Shown: in pieces, positions 36,686-46,143 of the stretch
How positions within the stretch are numbered: the stretch's first letter is position 1
Layout: every line of letters starts with the position of its first letter
Assembly (NCBI RefSeq): GCF_900102495.1
Contig: NZ_FMVQ01000001.1
Span: 62,001 to 126,000 of the forward strand
DNA from: Nitrosospira sp. Nl5
GTDB lineage: Bacteria > Pseudomonadota > Gammaproteobacteria > Burkholderiales > Nitrosomonadaceae
DNA length: 64,000 nt
Direction of reading: 5' to 3'
Notes under the pieces: generated by a model
Databases searched by the model: none
Seen by the model: only the letters and a program-made list of their open reading frames with translations
Told to the model about the DNA's origin: nothing
Position numbers and translations under genes: made by a program

Positions 36686-39541
36686 CTAATGATAAAATTG
36701 TTTCAGCCACTCCGGACCAAATTCATCGACCAATTTTTGAAGATGAAGATAGGCGTCCTTATGCAACACACCGATCTTCTTTGCCAGATCAGGGGTTTTC
36801 TCGCCTTTGAGTCCTGCTTCCGCAGCCAGCGCGTCAACCTTGGCATGAAATTCCGGCAGGTTATGTCTTTTATGTACATCCGGGTATTTTTTCTCGATAC
36901 CTCTGAAGATGTCGTATTCGATATCATGCAAATTCGGCTTCATATCGGGTCCCAGCTCAACACCGTCCGGAAGTTTGATCTTCCCTTTTTCAAACACATC
37001 GGTCACGGCCTGGGTACCGATTTGCCATTCATGGGTCAGGCCCGACTCCGGATCGCTCAGAATAATGTGCCAGCGGGGATAACCAAACCCGCCACCCGGC
37101 TGTTCGCGTTGCGGGCCGACCACGAATGACACGGGGTATTTTTTTTGTACTTTCAAGGCGGCTGCAACCGTATTGACGTCCTCGTTGGAACGCAGATTGA
37201 AACGGCCCCGCACAATGTCATCCATCTGGCCGATTCGGTTGTAGCCATTTCTGCGGCATTTGGCAACAACCCCTTTGACGAACTCCGGAAAACTATCACG
37301 TTTTAGAATGGATTTGGCCTCACCCTTGATCAACTGCTGGGCGAGGATGTCGTCCGCAAGCGCCTGCATGCGGGAGCGGCAGCTTTTGGCCATGGTGAAT
37401 AGCTGGTACTGGGCTTCCTGATTCTTCTCGAACTCGTCCGGGGTCATGTCGAGCACAGGTTTTTTAACTGCGGCCGCGGTTTCGGTGGCCGCCGTTTTCC
37501 CGCAGTTGGGATCCACCTTGCCATTCACCACTTTGCACACCCTGGCGTCCGGGTTATATTTCACTCGGTAGAGGTACGCTATATCCTGTCCGGTGCGTTT
37601 CCCTGTTTTATCGGATACGTTTACTGTCAGCGGCGTTCTCCAGACGCTGCAAGTGGGCACAAAAGCCCAGTCGCCGGCTCCTTCGCAGGTATAGCTTACC
37701 TGGAGTTTTTTTGTTACCGCTTTTTGTTCCGTCACTGTCTTGCCCAAGCTTTTCCCCCATGAGCGTTGGTATCCAACTTTCCCGCCGACTTTCCAGCTGT
37801 CCTTCTTCCCGATTTCCCCGCTTATCTCAAACCCAAGGGTGTTGCCGACAGTCTTGGTCTCGGATAATGCCACCCCATCCGTTACAGTGACGGATGTTTC
37901 CTTTTGGAGCTGCATCTTGCCCTGTTCCGGACACGAGAATGCCTCGTGATGCTCTGGATTCATATCGATAATATTATTGGCGACATGTTCTTCCGGTCGT
38001 GGATTTTCCAGCAGGGGCACGGTATCGAATTGCAGGTATGCTTCGATGACCGGATCGTCGGAGATATAGCCATGGCGGAATCCCTGTACCTTGGCGGAAC
38101 CCAAACCAGCCTCCGGGTCGAGCTCCGCGCCGGGCTTGATGCGGAAGTTGTGTTCCGGTTTTACCCCCTTGTCGGTGTGCCGCAGTGTATGAGGATTGGC
38201 ATTCAATCCATCGATTACTTTCGGCAGGAACTGGCTGGCTGTGGCATAGACGTCGGCATAATTGGTATAGGTCAGTCCCCAGTAGGCTTCGGCCGGGATA
38301 TTGGCTGCCTCCAGGACGTAGGTCCCGTCAGGAATGGTGAGTTCCACGTAGTCGGATCCATCTTCTCCCCGGTGGGTCTTGCGCTGAATAGGCAATGAAC
38401 GTGATTGGGACTGATTGAGACGAGCGGTACTGATTTTCTCTTTCTCTTCTTCACCGCTTACGACGGACTGGCGCTGTGCTGACTGCCAATGGTTGTTTAA
38501 GCGGGCCCCAGTCTTCGCAATGTGCTGTCTCGCTATTTTGGGCGAGGATTTGAAGTCCGGGCAGGAGGAGGAATCAGCCTCCGTATCCTCTCCCTTATTC
38601 TTGTCCGGGGCTGCGCCACACGCCGGGCACGCGCGCTGCATGGATAGGTTCGTATTGCCGGTCGCTGCTTGAGGCAATCTATTCGCTGGCAGCGGCATGG
38701 CACCGCTTTGTTGCACGACGTGGGTCAATTCGTGTGCTGTGAGTTCCAGATTGTGTGGGCTGCTTTCCGCGCCAAAGAAAATGTCAGAACCGTGGGTAAA
38801 GGCCTGGGCACCGATATTTCGGTTCATCTGGATGGCTGCGCTGCCGGTATGAACACGTACATGGCCAAAATCCATCCCAAATCGCGGCTCCATATAGGTG
38901 CGCACAGTATCCGGCAACTGGCCGCCGCTTCCTTTGCTGCTATTAAGCTTGGATTCGACTTCATCCCCAGCCTCGAAGCTGTCGCCCCATGATCCTCCGG
39001 ATTTGGCCTGGATTGGTTCGACTTCTTCTTCCGGGATAGACTGTCGCCGGACGAGCCCATGTTCTCTTTGCCCCAATTTCGCCTGGAGCGGCATTTCCTT
39101 GTCCTCTGATTCTTCCGTATTTTCCATTTGTCGCTGTACGAGCGGCGTAATTCCAGCAGCCAGCGGTTTGCTTTGCAGTATCTTATCCTTGTCTTCTTCC
39201 GGTTTTTCTTCAGGAGCGAGCGCCGGCTGTATCGAAGTTCCCGAGGCGGGATCCGGCATGCTCATTACCTGCCGGGCAACGCGATCGGCTTCCTGCTCGT
39301 ATTGATCGTCTGCTGCACCGACGGTCAGCTTTGGCTGAACTCCAATAATCCTGCCTTGTGGCGTGAGGCGACTGGCTTGAATCAACTGCGCCACACGTCT
39401 ATTGCCCAATGTGCGTTGCAGTTGGAGAATGGGTGATTGGAGCACAGCGCGAAATGACGAAGCGGGAAGAGGACCAGGCGCGAGGCGCCTGACTTGTTGC
39501 GTTGACTTTTCCGGTGACCCGGTCAGAAGTTGTGCAGACAT
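36686..39541 (-). CDS. DUF4157 protein with RelA/SpoT-like C-terminal region (candidate eCIS effector)
   Basis: 951 residues from ATG 39539-39541, preceded by AGGAG. Layout: an N-terminal loading-like module (about 35-95, QLQRTLGNRRVAQLIQASRL); a polar linker; the DUF4157 domain (about 205-285) with ELTAHELTHVVQQ, an HExxH motif; a CPACG knuckle (about 305); a polar linker; a Ser/Thr- and Gly-rich beta region (about 540-650) with alternating residues reminiscent of aerolysin/MTX2-type pore formers; and a C-terminal domain (about 710-860). In the last, GQMDDIVRGRFNL (Asp 774/775, Arg 780), GYPRWHIIL (about 820) and HEWQIGTQ (about 837) echo RelA/SpoT synthetase motifs. Known: DUF4157 proteins are common in eCIS loci, with toxin domains appended. 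The enzyme assignment is inference; a missing canonical ATP-binding pattern would weaken it. Confidence 0.75.
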   Translation of the reverse strand: MSAQLLTGSPEKSTQQVRRLAPGPLPASSFRAVLQSPILQLQRTLGNRRVAQLIQASRLTPQGRIIGVQPKLTVGAADDQYEQEADRVARQVMSMPDPASGTSIQPALAPEEKPEEDKDKILQSKPLAAGITPLVQRQMENTEESEDKEMPLQAKLGQREHGLVRRQSIPEEEVEPIQAKSGGSWGDSFEAGDEVESKLNSSKGSGGQLPDTVRTYMEPRFGMDFGHVRVHTGSAAIQMNRNIGAQAFTHGSDIFFGAESSPHNLELTAHELTHVVQQSGAMPLPANRLPQAATGNTNLSMQRACPACGAAPDKNKGEDTEADSSSCPDFKSSPKIARQHIAKTGARLNNHWQSAQRQSVVSGEEEKEKISTARLNQSQSRSLPIQRKTHRGEDGSDYVELTIPDGTYVLEAANIPAEAYWGLTYTNYADVYATASQFLPKVIDGLNANPHTLRHTDKGVKPEHNFRIKPGAELDPEAGLGSAKVQGFRHGYISDDPVIEAYLQFDTVPLLENPRPEEHVANNIIDMNPEHHEAFSCPEQGKMQLQKETSVTVTDGVALSETKTVGNTLGFEISGEIGKKDSWKVGGKVGYQRSWGKSLGKTVTEQKAVTKKLQVSYTCEGAGDWAFVPTCSVWRTPLTVNVSDKTGKRTGQDIAYLYRVKYNPDARVCKVVNGKVDPNCGKTAATETAAAVKKPVLDMTPDEFEKNQEAQYQLFTMAKSCRSRMQALADDILAQQLIKGEAKSILKRDSFPEFVKGVVAKCRRNGYNRIGQMDDIVRGRFNLRSNEDVNTVAAALKVQKKYPVSFVVGPQREQPGGGFGYPRWHIILSDPESGLTHEWQIGTQAVTDVFEKGKIKLPDGVELGPDMKPNLHDIEYDIFRGIEKKYPDVHKRHNLPEFHAKVDALAAEAGLKGEKTPDLAKKIGVLHKDAYLHLQKLVDEFGPEWLKQFYH

Positions 39542-39681
39542 AAATGTCATCTCCTGCATGGATTATGTGCTGTTTGTGCCGTTCAATTAAGCATTATCTG
39601 TCTTACTGATCCGTACAAGTTGACCGCGTTCTCAAACCTGATGCATAGTCAATTTAAACATAGTCTATACATGGAAAGTGA

Positions 39682-40191
39682 TCAAGTTTCCCGCACTGCC
39701 GCTGGCCCGCCCGTTTTTTCGGCAGCCACTTGTATCCTGAGCGTATTGGATACGAGTGTTCCGGGACGCCACTGCAGCAGGTATGTTCCCGGCTTCTCGA
39801 ACCGGTATTGCGTGATTTCGTAGTTATAATCGATGGCGGGGCCAACGGCAGTTCGGCCGTCATAGAAGGATGGCGCCAACGGGTTCTCATGGACAGGCAG
39901 CGCCGGGGTTGAGAGAACGTCATTCACATACTCATCGTAAATCGGCTTTGGGCCCATGATATACAGCAGCAAATGCGGGATAACAGCCTCGCAAATATGG
40001 ATGATACGCACGCAATCACCCGCGCTAACCATGATATTCCGGGTGAGAATCGTGATTCGGTATCCGTGGGTGATGGGTCCCTTATCCGGAAACATCGGGT
40101 AGCTTCGAGCGACCTCTTCGTCTTCGGCGGTAGCCGGGAGAATGCGGTCGCGCTCACGAATAAACAGGCCCGGTCCGCTGGTGGAATCCAT
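39682..40191 (-). CDS. Hypothetical protein of the eCIS cluster, beta-rich
   Basis: 169 residues with no signal peptide or membrane segment. Beta-strand-like stretches (YRITILTRNIMVSAGDCVRI, LLLYIMGPKPIYDEYV, YEITQYRFEKPGTYLLQWRP, SNTLRIQVAAEKTGG) suggest an immunoglobulin- or cupredoxin-like sandwich, but no metal ligands of a cupredoxin are evident. It begins 9 bases after the large DUF4157 gene stop, so it is cotranscribed, and lies 140 bases before the effector-like gene. It could be a chaperone or immunity factor for either. No family is recognised. Confidence 0.7.
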   Translation of the reverse strand: MDSTSGPGLFIRERDRILPATAEDEEVARSYPMFPDKGPITHGYRITILTRNIMVSAGDCVRIIHICEAVIPHLLLYIMGPKPIYDEYVNDVLSTPALPVHENPLAPSFYDGRTAVGPAIDYNYEITQYRFEKPGTYLLQWRPGTLVSNTLRIQVAAEKTGGPAAVRET

Positions 40192-40200
40192 GCTTGCCTC

Positions 40201-43200
40201 CTAAGGTCTTACGATTACGTCATCACCCTGCGTCGGCGATGGTCCCGCAGTTGTCGCGAATCCATTGACGGTACACGCGGCCGGGCTTTTTTCGGTGCGG
40301 AAAGTAATCTGGGTGCCCGGTCCGACGGAAATGACGCGTTTGATCAGATAACCCGAGTCGGGAATTGCCTGCGGGACAGGAATGCCGCATGCGGGCGCCA
40401 TAAAAATATCCAGCTGGTGCTTGTCGAAACTGCCGTTGCCGCCATGATTGTCCGCCCGGTCGATGATCAGTGACCGCGGCGCGGCGTGCCTGTCATTTGG
40501 TATGGGGAATCCTGGCATAAAGCCACTCTGGTTGGAAGGTAGGGGAGGCATGCCGATAAATGACCCGGTGTGGTTAAACGAAAGGCCTACCTGTTCGCTG
40601 TCTACTATTGTTGCCATATCGGCATCGACACCGGTCGATGAACTGATTGTGATTGCGATCTCCATACCAACACGCGCCGGCTCGTCAATCGGCTGGTGGA
40701 AGGGCCCATTGCGGACATTGATGGGCAGGGGGCAGGGCGGGGGTGGCGGTGGTGGCGGAGGTTTGAGCGGGGGTGGCTTGAATATCCACCGGTAGAGCAG
40801 ATACAGGAGGAGGAGAAGCAGCAACACGACGACCACCAGGAGGACGATTCCCACCCATAGCGGGAGAACGTAGGCCACTCCGGCGATGAGGATGATAATG
40901 AGCCCTCCGATAATCTGGATTGGCGGCCCGACGAAGGCCGGGGCTGGTCCCAGAAAGGAAGGAGTAAACTTGAAATCGCCGACAATTTCCGCGATGCTGC
41001 CGATTATGCTGCCGCCGCTGCTGATGAAGTTTTGGATGAGGCGGCTGATAAAATCTCGCATCCGGCTCAAAGTTCTCTGGGCAAAGTTGACGAGTTGATC
41101 AACAGGACTTTGGGCCAGCGAGCGTACGTACTGCACAATGCGGCTTAGTGCGCTAGTCCACGCCTGAATCAAAGCCTGGATGAACGCAACAACGGCTTGG
41201 GCCAACTGAGAGAAACTCTGAATGACCTGGGTGACTTTATTGACAATCATCTCTACCGCCTGCGCGATCCGAGTCGCGATTTCCTGCATGATCTGCCCGG
41301 CTGTAGTCGCCAGCCGTTGAAAGATCGATACAGTGATCGAGGACGTTTGTTCCTCGAAAGATTGGATGATCACTTGATTGTTCTGGATCGCATTCAGCCC
41401 AATCTCCCGAATTGCTGCAATGCTGTCATCCATCGAAGCAGTCTTGTTGTTTTCCGCCGTTGGAGCTACTTTCCCGCCTCCGGCGGCAGGATTGACCGCC
41501 GAAGCCAATGCGTCCAGATGCTGCGCTTTATTGGCCCGTATCTGGGCGAGCGACTGTTGCTCCGCATTGGAAATCGCTTGACTCATCAACGTCTCCAGCC
41601 GGTTGAGCAGAGGCGTAATGGCGCCGGACAAAACACTTTCCAGGGTAGAAACGATGAGATTTAACAGTTGATTCAGCGCCTGGAAGACAAGTTGCATCAT
41701 GCGCTGAATCGCCGATGAAGCGAGCGCAAGCGCCTGATCGATCAGTTGCCTGAAAACGCGCAAGAACGAACCGAGCAAACTCATTCCAACGTTGAAGGCC
41801 GAACGAATAAATCCGAGGCCTTGTCCAACCGCGCCATTTACCACTCCGGCTGCGCTCTTCAAAAGATTCACCGCCGCGTTGCGGACTTGGGCGACGCCGG
41901 GGAGATCCGGGAGTGGTATGACGTTGATCACATCGACTATCTGGTTCGTGATTCCCCCGACTCTTTCTTGTACAGAGATGGTGATATTTTCGATGACCTC
42001 GTTTATTTCCTCGCGAAGCGCATTGCTTTGCGCTTCCGCCGCCTGCAAGGCGCTCGCGATACCCCTCTGGATCACGCCGAGCGTTCTCGCCGACGCGGCG
42101 ACGATTTCGGATTGCTTTGTGGCAACCAGGGTCCTCATGCCGAGGGCGGATTTAGTTAAAAAACCCGATAGCTCTCGACGCACGCCAGAGAAATACCCGT
42201 TTATCTGTTGCCGGCGCGCTGCCGCATTTCGAGCGACTTGTGATTCACTTTGCAGACAATCGTTGTTGATGAGGCGCGCCTGTGAGATGGCGTGAGGCTT
42301 GAGGGGCGAGTCTGGCGCCGCCGCGATTTGCCCCATCCCTGGAGATGCGGAGTCTCCCGGCTTCTCCACTGTATTGCTGGCCTCACTGCCGGCCTGTAAC
42401 GTCCCGGGTGCTGGAGCGGCGATGATTTCCGGTGTTTTTTGCTCACTGCCATCCCCTGGCGGCTGGTTACCCGTAATATCTGGTGTAGCGGATGGAACTG
42501 CATTCGGTACTGCGGGCTCTGACGGCTCTCCAAGCTTTTTGGGCTCCGCAGAGGTTGGGGAGTTGGGAGTCAACAACAGCGGATTTTGTTGGGCTTCCAC
42601 CGGACGCCCCGTGCCGCTGCGTATATCCGGTATTGGGGTAACGTGCTCTACATGCCCAGTTTTACTTGCAGTGCCAATGCTCGTCTTTCCCGATTCCCCA
42701 GTGTTCGATCCGCCCATAATTTCCTGATGGGAAAGATCTGGACCGCTTTCCGGAATATCGGCAGTAAAAGGTAAATGGGCGAATAACTGCGGACGGGATG
42801 CAATGGATGCATCCTCTTTTTGCCTTTGAAGGGGCGACGCGCCGGTCTGCTGCACTACGTGGGTCAATTCGTGCGCGGTGAGTTCCAGGTTGGCGGGGCT
42901 GCTTCCAGCGCCAAAGAAAATATCGGAACCGTGGGTGAAGGCATGAGCGCCGATTTCCCGGTTCATCTGAATGGCGTTGCTGCCCGTGTGAACGCGTACC
43001 TGGCTGAAATCCGTCCCAAACCTTGGCTCCATGTAGGCGCGCACGGAATCCGGCAGGGGACTGCCTTGTCCCTTGCTCAGGTTGACCTGGGATTCGATCT
43101 CTTCCCCAGCCTCGAAGCTGCCACCGAACGATGTGGCGGATGCTGCCTGGGTTGACCCGGCCTCTTCCTCTTGCGCGGTCATCCGCTGAAGGGGAGGTGC

Positions 43201-43725
43201 GGCCGATTGATTCAGGAATTTCGTCAGTAGTAATTCTTCTTTATCCTCTTCTCTGTCCTTCTCTTTGTCCTTCTGGTCTTCAACCTCTTCTGTGACCTGC
43301 GTTTTCCGCTGAGCGAGGGGGATAACGAGGGGAGCGGATGAGGCAACCGGAGGCAACGACCTGCTCCGCTGGGTTGCCGGGCTGGCTTCGTTTTCTATCA
43401 GGGGAGTTTGCTGGGAAGCTGCCGGGGTTGCCGAATCGGGCATGCCCACTACTTGCCGGGCGACACGATCGGCTTCACGCTCGTATTGATCGTCCTGCGA
43501 GCCGACGGTCAGCTTTGGCTGAAGACCAAGGATTCTGCCTTCGGGTGTAAGACGCCTGGCTTGAATCAACTGTGCTACGCGCTGATTACCCAGCGTGCGC
43601 TGCAACTGGAGGATAGTGGAACAGGACCCCCCACTCAACAATGTAACGGATGCAGGAGGCGGCTTGCGGAGCGCATCCTGCTGCCTTGTTTTCTCCGGCG
43701 ATTCGGCCAAAAGTTGCGGAGCCAT
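40201..43725 (-). CDS. Large DUF4157 protein with helical core, membrane segment and polyproline
   Basis: 1174 residues. The N terminus (about 36-95, LQLQRTLGNQRVAQLIQARR) closely matches that of the other DUF4157 protein. DUF4157 (about 218-300) carries AHELTHVVQQ (HExxH at 285-289). A Pro/Ser-rich linker runs to about 475. From about 490 to 900 there are long amphipathic helices rich in Ala, Gln, Ile and Leu (for example QEIATRIAQAVEMIVNKVTQ), a pattern seen in tape-measure proteins and in some pore formers. One or two strongly hydrophobic stretches (about 937-980) precede a polyproline run (about 985-998), then a C-terminal beta region (about 1000-1174). No enzyme motif beyond HExxH is recognised. 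It could be a tape measure, a membrane-inserting effector, or a cargo carrier. Confidence 0.8.
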   Translation of the reverse strand: MAPQLLAESPEKTRQQDALRKPPPASVTLLSGGSCSTILQLQRTLGNQRVAQLIQARRLTPEGRILGLQPKLTVGSQDDQYEREADRVARQVVGMPDSATPAASQQTPLIENEASPATQRSRSLPPVASSAPLVIPLAQRKTQVTEEVEDQKDKEKDREEDKEELLLTKFLNQSAAPPLQRMTAQEEEAGSTQAASATSFGGSFEAGEEIESQVNLSKGQGSPLPDSVRAYMEPRFGTDFSQVRVHTGSNAIQMNREIGAHAFTHGSDIFFGAGSSPANLELTAHELTHVVQQTGASPLQRQKEDASIASRPQLFAHLPFTADIPESGPDLSHQEIMGGSNTGESGKTSIGTASKTGHVEHVTPIPDIRSGTGRPVEAQQNPLLLTPNSPTSAEPKKLGEPSEPAVPNAVPSATPDITGNQPPGDGSEQKTPEIIAAPAPGTLQAGSEASNTVEKPGDSASPGMGQIAAAPDSPLKPHAISQARLINNDCLQSESQVARNAAARRQQINGYFSGVRRELSGFLTKSALGMRTLVATKQSEIVAASARTLGVIQRGIASALQAAEAQSNALREEINEVIENITISVQERVGGITNQIVDVINVIPLPDLPGVAQVRNAAVNLLKSAAGVVNGAVGQGLGFIRSAFNVGMSLLGSFLRVFRQLIDQALALASSAIQRMMQLVFQALNQLLNLIVSTLESVLSGAITPLLNRLETLMSQAISNAEQQSLAQIRANKAQHLDALASAVNPAAGGGKVAPTAENNKTASMDDSIAAIREIGLNAIQNNQVIIQSFEEQTSSITVSIFQRLATTAGQIMQEIATRIAQAVEMIVNKVTQVIQSFSQLAQAVVAFIQALIQAWTSALSRIVQYVRSLAQSPVDQLVNFAQRTLSRMRDFISRLIQNFISSGGSIIGSIAEIVGDFKFTPSFLGPAPAFVGPPIQIIGGLIIILIAGVAYVLPLWVGIVLLVVVVLLLLLLLYLLYRWIFKPPPLKPPPPPPPPPCPLPINVRNGPFHQPIDEPARVGMEIAITISSSTGVDADMATIVDSEQVGLSFNHTGSFIGMPPLPSNQSGFMPGFPIPNDRHAAPRSLIIDRADNHGGNGSFDKHQLDIFMAPACGIPVPQAIPDSGYLIKRVISVGPGTQITFRTEKSPAACTVNGFATTAGPSPTQGDDVIVRP

Positions 43726-43902
43726 GAAAGTCAGTTCCTACGGTGACAGGAATATGCTTGAGTCACTGGCAACAGACATTTTCTCAGCACGATATGATTC
43801 CGGTTTCGCATATCCAGCAACGCCCCCCGTGGACCAATTGGTGGAGGCCAATTCAGGGACTCACAAAGGACCCTATTGCCAAACTGACGGCGTGAAACTG
43901 AA

Positions 43903-46143
43903 TCAATCTCCCCCAATCGCAATCAAATCCTTGGGCTGAACGCCGAAATCGCTTTCCGAAACGAGTTTTCCCATTTTCTGGTACTCGCGTTGTGTCGCCC
44001 GAACCAGATGCCGCATACCTACTACACCATTATCATCCGCCGCCAGAAATGCCGCTGACAAGGCAATATTCCGTATGTTGCCGCCGGTAACCTGAAAACG
44101 CCTCGCCAGGAACCCCAGATCCAGCTTCGGATCACGGGGCGTGGCTTCAGGCCAGACACTTTCCCATATCCTGCGCCTGTCCTCTTCAGTGGGAAGGGGA
44201 AACTCGACGGTAAAATGCAAACGCCTGACAAAAGCTTCATCCATGTTTTTGCGGAAATTACTTGCCAGGACGACCATCCCTTCATGCTCCTCCATGCGTT
44301 GGAGCAGGTAGCCTGTCTCGATATTGGCGTAACGGTCATGAGAATCCTTCACCTCGCTGCGCTTTCCAAACAACGCATCCGCCTCATCGAAAAAAAGGAT
44401 CGCGTTCGAGGTTTCGGCCTCGTCGAAAATCCGTGAAAGATTTTTCTCCGTCTCCCCGATGTACTTGCTGACGACTGTCGACAGATCGATCTTGTAGAGA
44501 TCCAATCCCAGTTCACCTGCGATGATGTCCGCAGCCATGGTCTTGCCTGTGCCCGATGGTCCGGCGAACAGGACGCAAAGCCCCTTGCCCATTGCCAGCT
44601 TCCGGTCAAATCCCCACTCGCTATACACGCGGTCGCGGTACTTGACGTGGTTGCAAATTTCCCGCAATTGCTCCGTTCGATCCAATGGCAGGACGATGTC
44701 ATTCCACAGGTATTTGGACGTGACTTTGTGAGCCAGCGTCGACAGCTTCTGGTTGGAGTGCATGCGGCAAGCCTCGTAGAGCTCTCGCATCGTGATACGC
44801 CGCAAATCCGGATCGCGCCAGCGGGCAAAATTCCTGGCGGTGGCTACGGCGTTCCTGATCTGGCTGTGGGAAAACTTGAACTTGACGGCCAGTTCGTCAA
44901 TATCGCGCGGCGCGATACCGATTTCGCAGGCTTTCAGCGCGGCGCGCCAGGTCTGTACGCGTTGAGCGAAGCTCGGCCGCGGAAGCGTAACGGTATGATA
45001 GATGACTCCCCGCGGTGCATGAGCCGACTCGGAAGTTGCTTCGCCATCGACGAAGGCGACCGCGCAACCTTGTTCAAGACTCTGCATGAATGTAATCAGC
45101 ATGCTTTGGCGCTGCTCATTATGCAATACCTCCATGCCTTTCCAGAATAGCACGGCGTGTTGCAGGCTGGCCTCCCGGTAAATCAAGGTCAGGGTTTTGC
45201 CGAATCCGGTATCGGATTCGGCCACCAGCCGTTCCAGGTCGGCTACCATCAGGCGCTGACCCGCATGGTGGCATACCGCTTGCGCCACGCTCAGTTTATC
45301 CGCGCCATAAGGGCCGTGAAGGTGCAAGACAACGGGCTGCGATCCCGGAATACTGGTCGTAAAATGCATCAGGCCTTGCTTTACCTCGTCGTCCAGTTGT
45401 AATGATTCCAGACCCTCGCCGGCATCCACCAATTCCGCGAAAGGGCGAATGCGTTCATCAAGTCCATCCGCCCCCAGTAAATACTGGACGATGCGATCAT
45501 CGGCCTTGAGGTATTTCGATAACAGGGGCGGGCGCGGCTGGGAGGGGTCTTCTATAAGTTCGACAAGCCGGAAACGCAGCAGTGGGGATTCCGGCAAGAG
45601 GCGCTGCCTCGCATCGACGCTCAGTTCAAGGGAAGGGGCGAGCAGGTTGAATAGCAGCTCGACGCTGGGTCTTTTCTTGTTGAGATCATCCTGGAGGTAG
45701 GCATAGAGTTTCTCGTAGCGCAGATCGAATTCCACTGTCATGCAGACCAGCAAGACATCGATATCAAAAGAAGTCAACGCAAAGAGTTGGCGCAGCCGCT
45801 CAAGCCTCAGGTCGATTCCCTGGTTTAAGCTGGCCTGCCTGCATTCCGCTATCCGGTGCGTAAGCACGCCCAGCTCGGAAGCCGGATCTGTCGCCCAATC
45901 GGGCTCGGACACGAGCCACTGCGGCAAGCCGATCGGCTTGCGCAGCAGTGCATCGACTTCCTGCTCGTAAATGTACAAACCCCGGAACTGCTCATCGCCG
46001 GTTGACAGTTTGCGCTGGCGGGTGATTTGAAAGCGCATGAGCAGATCGATGCGCTCCATTTCAGCAAGAAGGTGTGCCAACGAGTCGGTAAAGGCTTGCA
46101 TGAATTTTTCCGTCTGTCCGGTCCGCCCCGATTCAAGCGGCAT
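43903..46143 (-). CDS. AAA+ ATPase of the eCIS (Afp15/Pvc15-like)
   Basis: 746 residues from ATG 46141-46143, which overlaps the preceding stop as TGATG. The N-terminal ~450 residues include a degenerate nucleotide-binding region (HLHGPYGADKLSVAQAVCHH) and helical parts. The C-terminal AAA+ domain has Walker A VLFAGPSGTGKTMAAD, Walker B NAILFFDEADALFGKRSEVK and an arginine-finger region (MDEAFVRRLHFTVEFPLPTE). It resembles Afp15 and the FtsH/Cdc48-like ATPases, thought to assist late assembly or effector loading. A 178-base gap separates it from the DUF4157 gene. Confidence 0.92.
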   Translation of the reverse strand: MPLESGRTGQTEKFMQAFTDSLAHLLAEMERIDLLMRFQITRQRKLSTGDEQFRGLYIYEQEVDALLRKPIGLPQWLVSEPDWATDPASELGVLTHRIAECRQASLNQGIDLRLERLRQLFALTSFDIDVLLVCMTVEFDLRYEKLYAYLQDDLNKKRPSVELLFNLLAPSLELSVDARQRLLPESPLLRFRLVELIEDPSQPRPPLLSKYLKADDRIVQYLLGADGLDERIRPFAELVDAGEGLESLQLDDEVKQGLMHFTTSIPGSQPVVLHLHGPYGADKLSVAQAVCHHAGQRLMVADLERLVAESDTGFGKTLTLIYREASLQHAVLFWKGMEVLHNEQRQSMLITFMQSLEQGCAVAFVDGEATSESAHAPRGVIYHTVTLPRPSFAQRVQTWRAALKACEIGIAPRDIDELAVKFKFSHSQIRNAVATARNFARWRDPDLRRITMRELYEACRMHSNQKLSTLAHKVTSKYLWNDIVLPLDRTEQLREICNHVKYRDRVYSEWGFDRKLAMGKGLCVLFAGPSGTGKTMAADIIAGELGLDLYKIDLSTVVSKYIGETEKNLSRIFDEAETSNAILFFDEADALFGKRSEVKDSHDRYANIETGYLLQRMEEHEGMVVLASNFRKNMDEAFVRRLHFTVEFPLPTEEDRRRIWESVWPEATPRDPKLDLGFLARRFQVTGGNIRNIALSAAFLAADDNGVVGMRHLVRATQREYQKMGKLVSESDFGVQPKDLIAIGGD

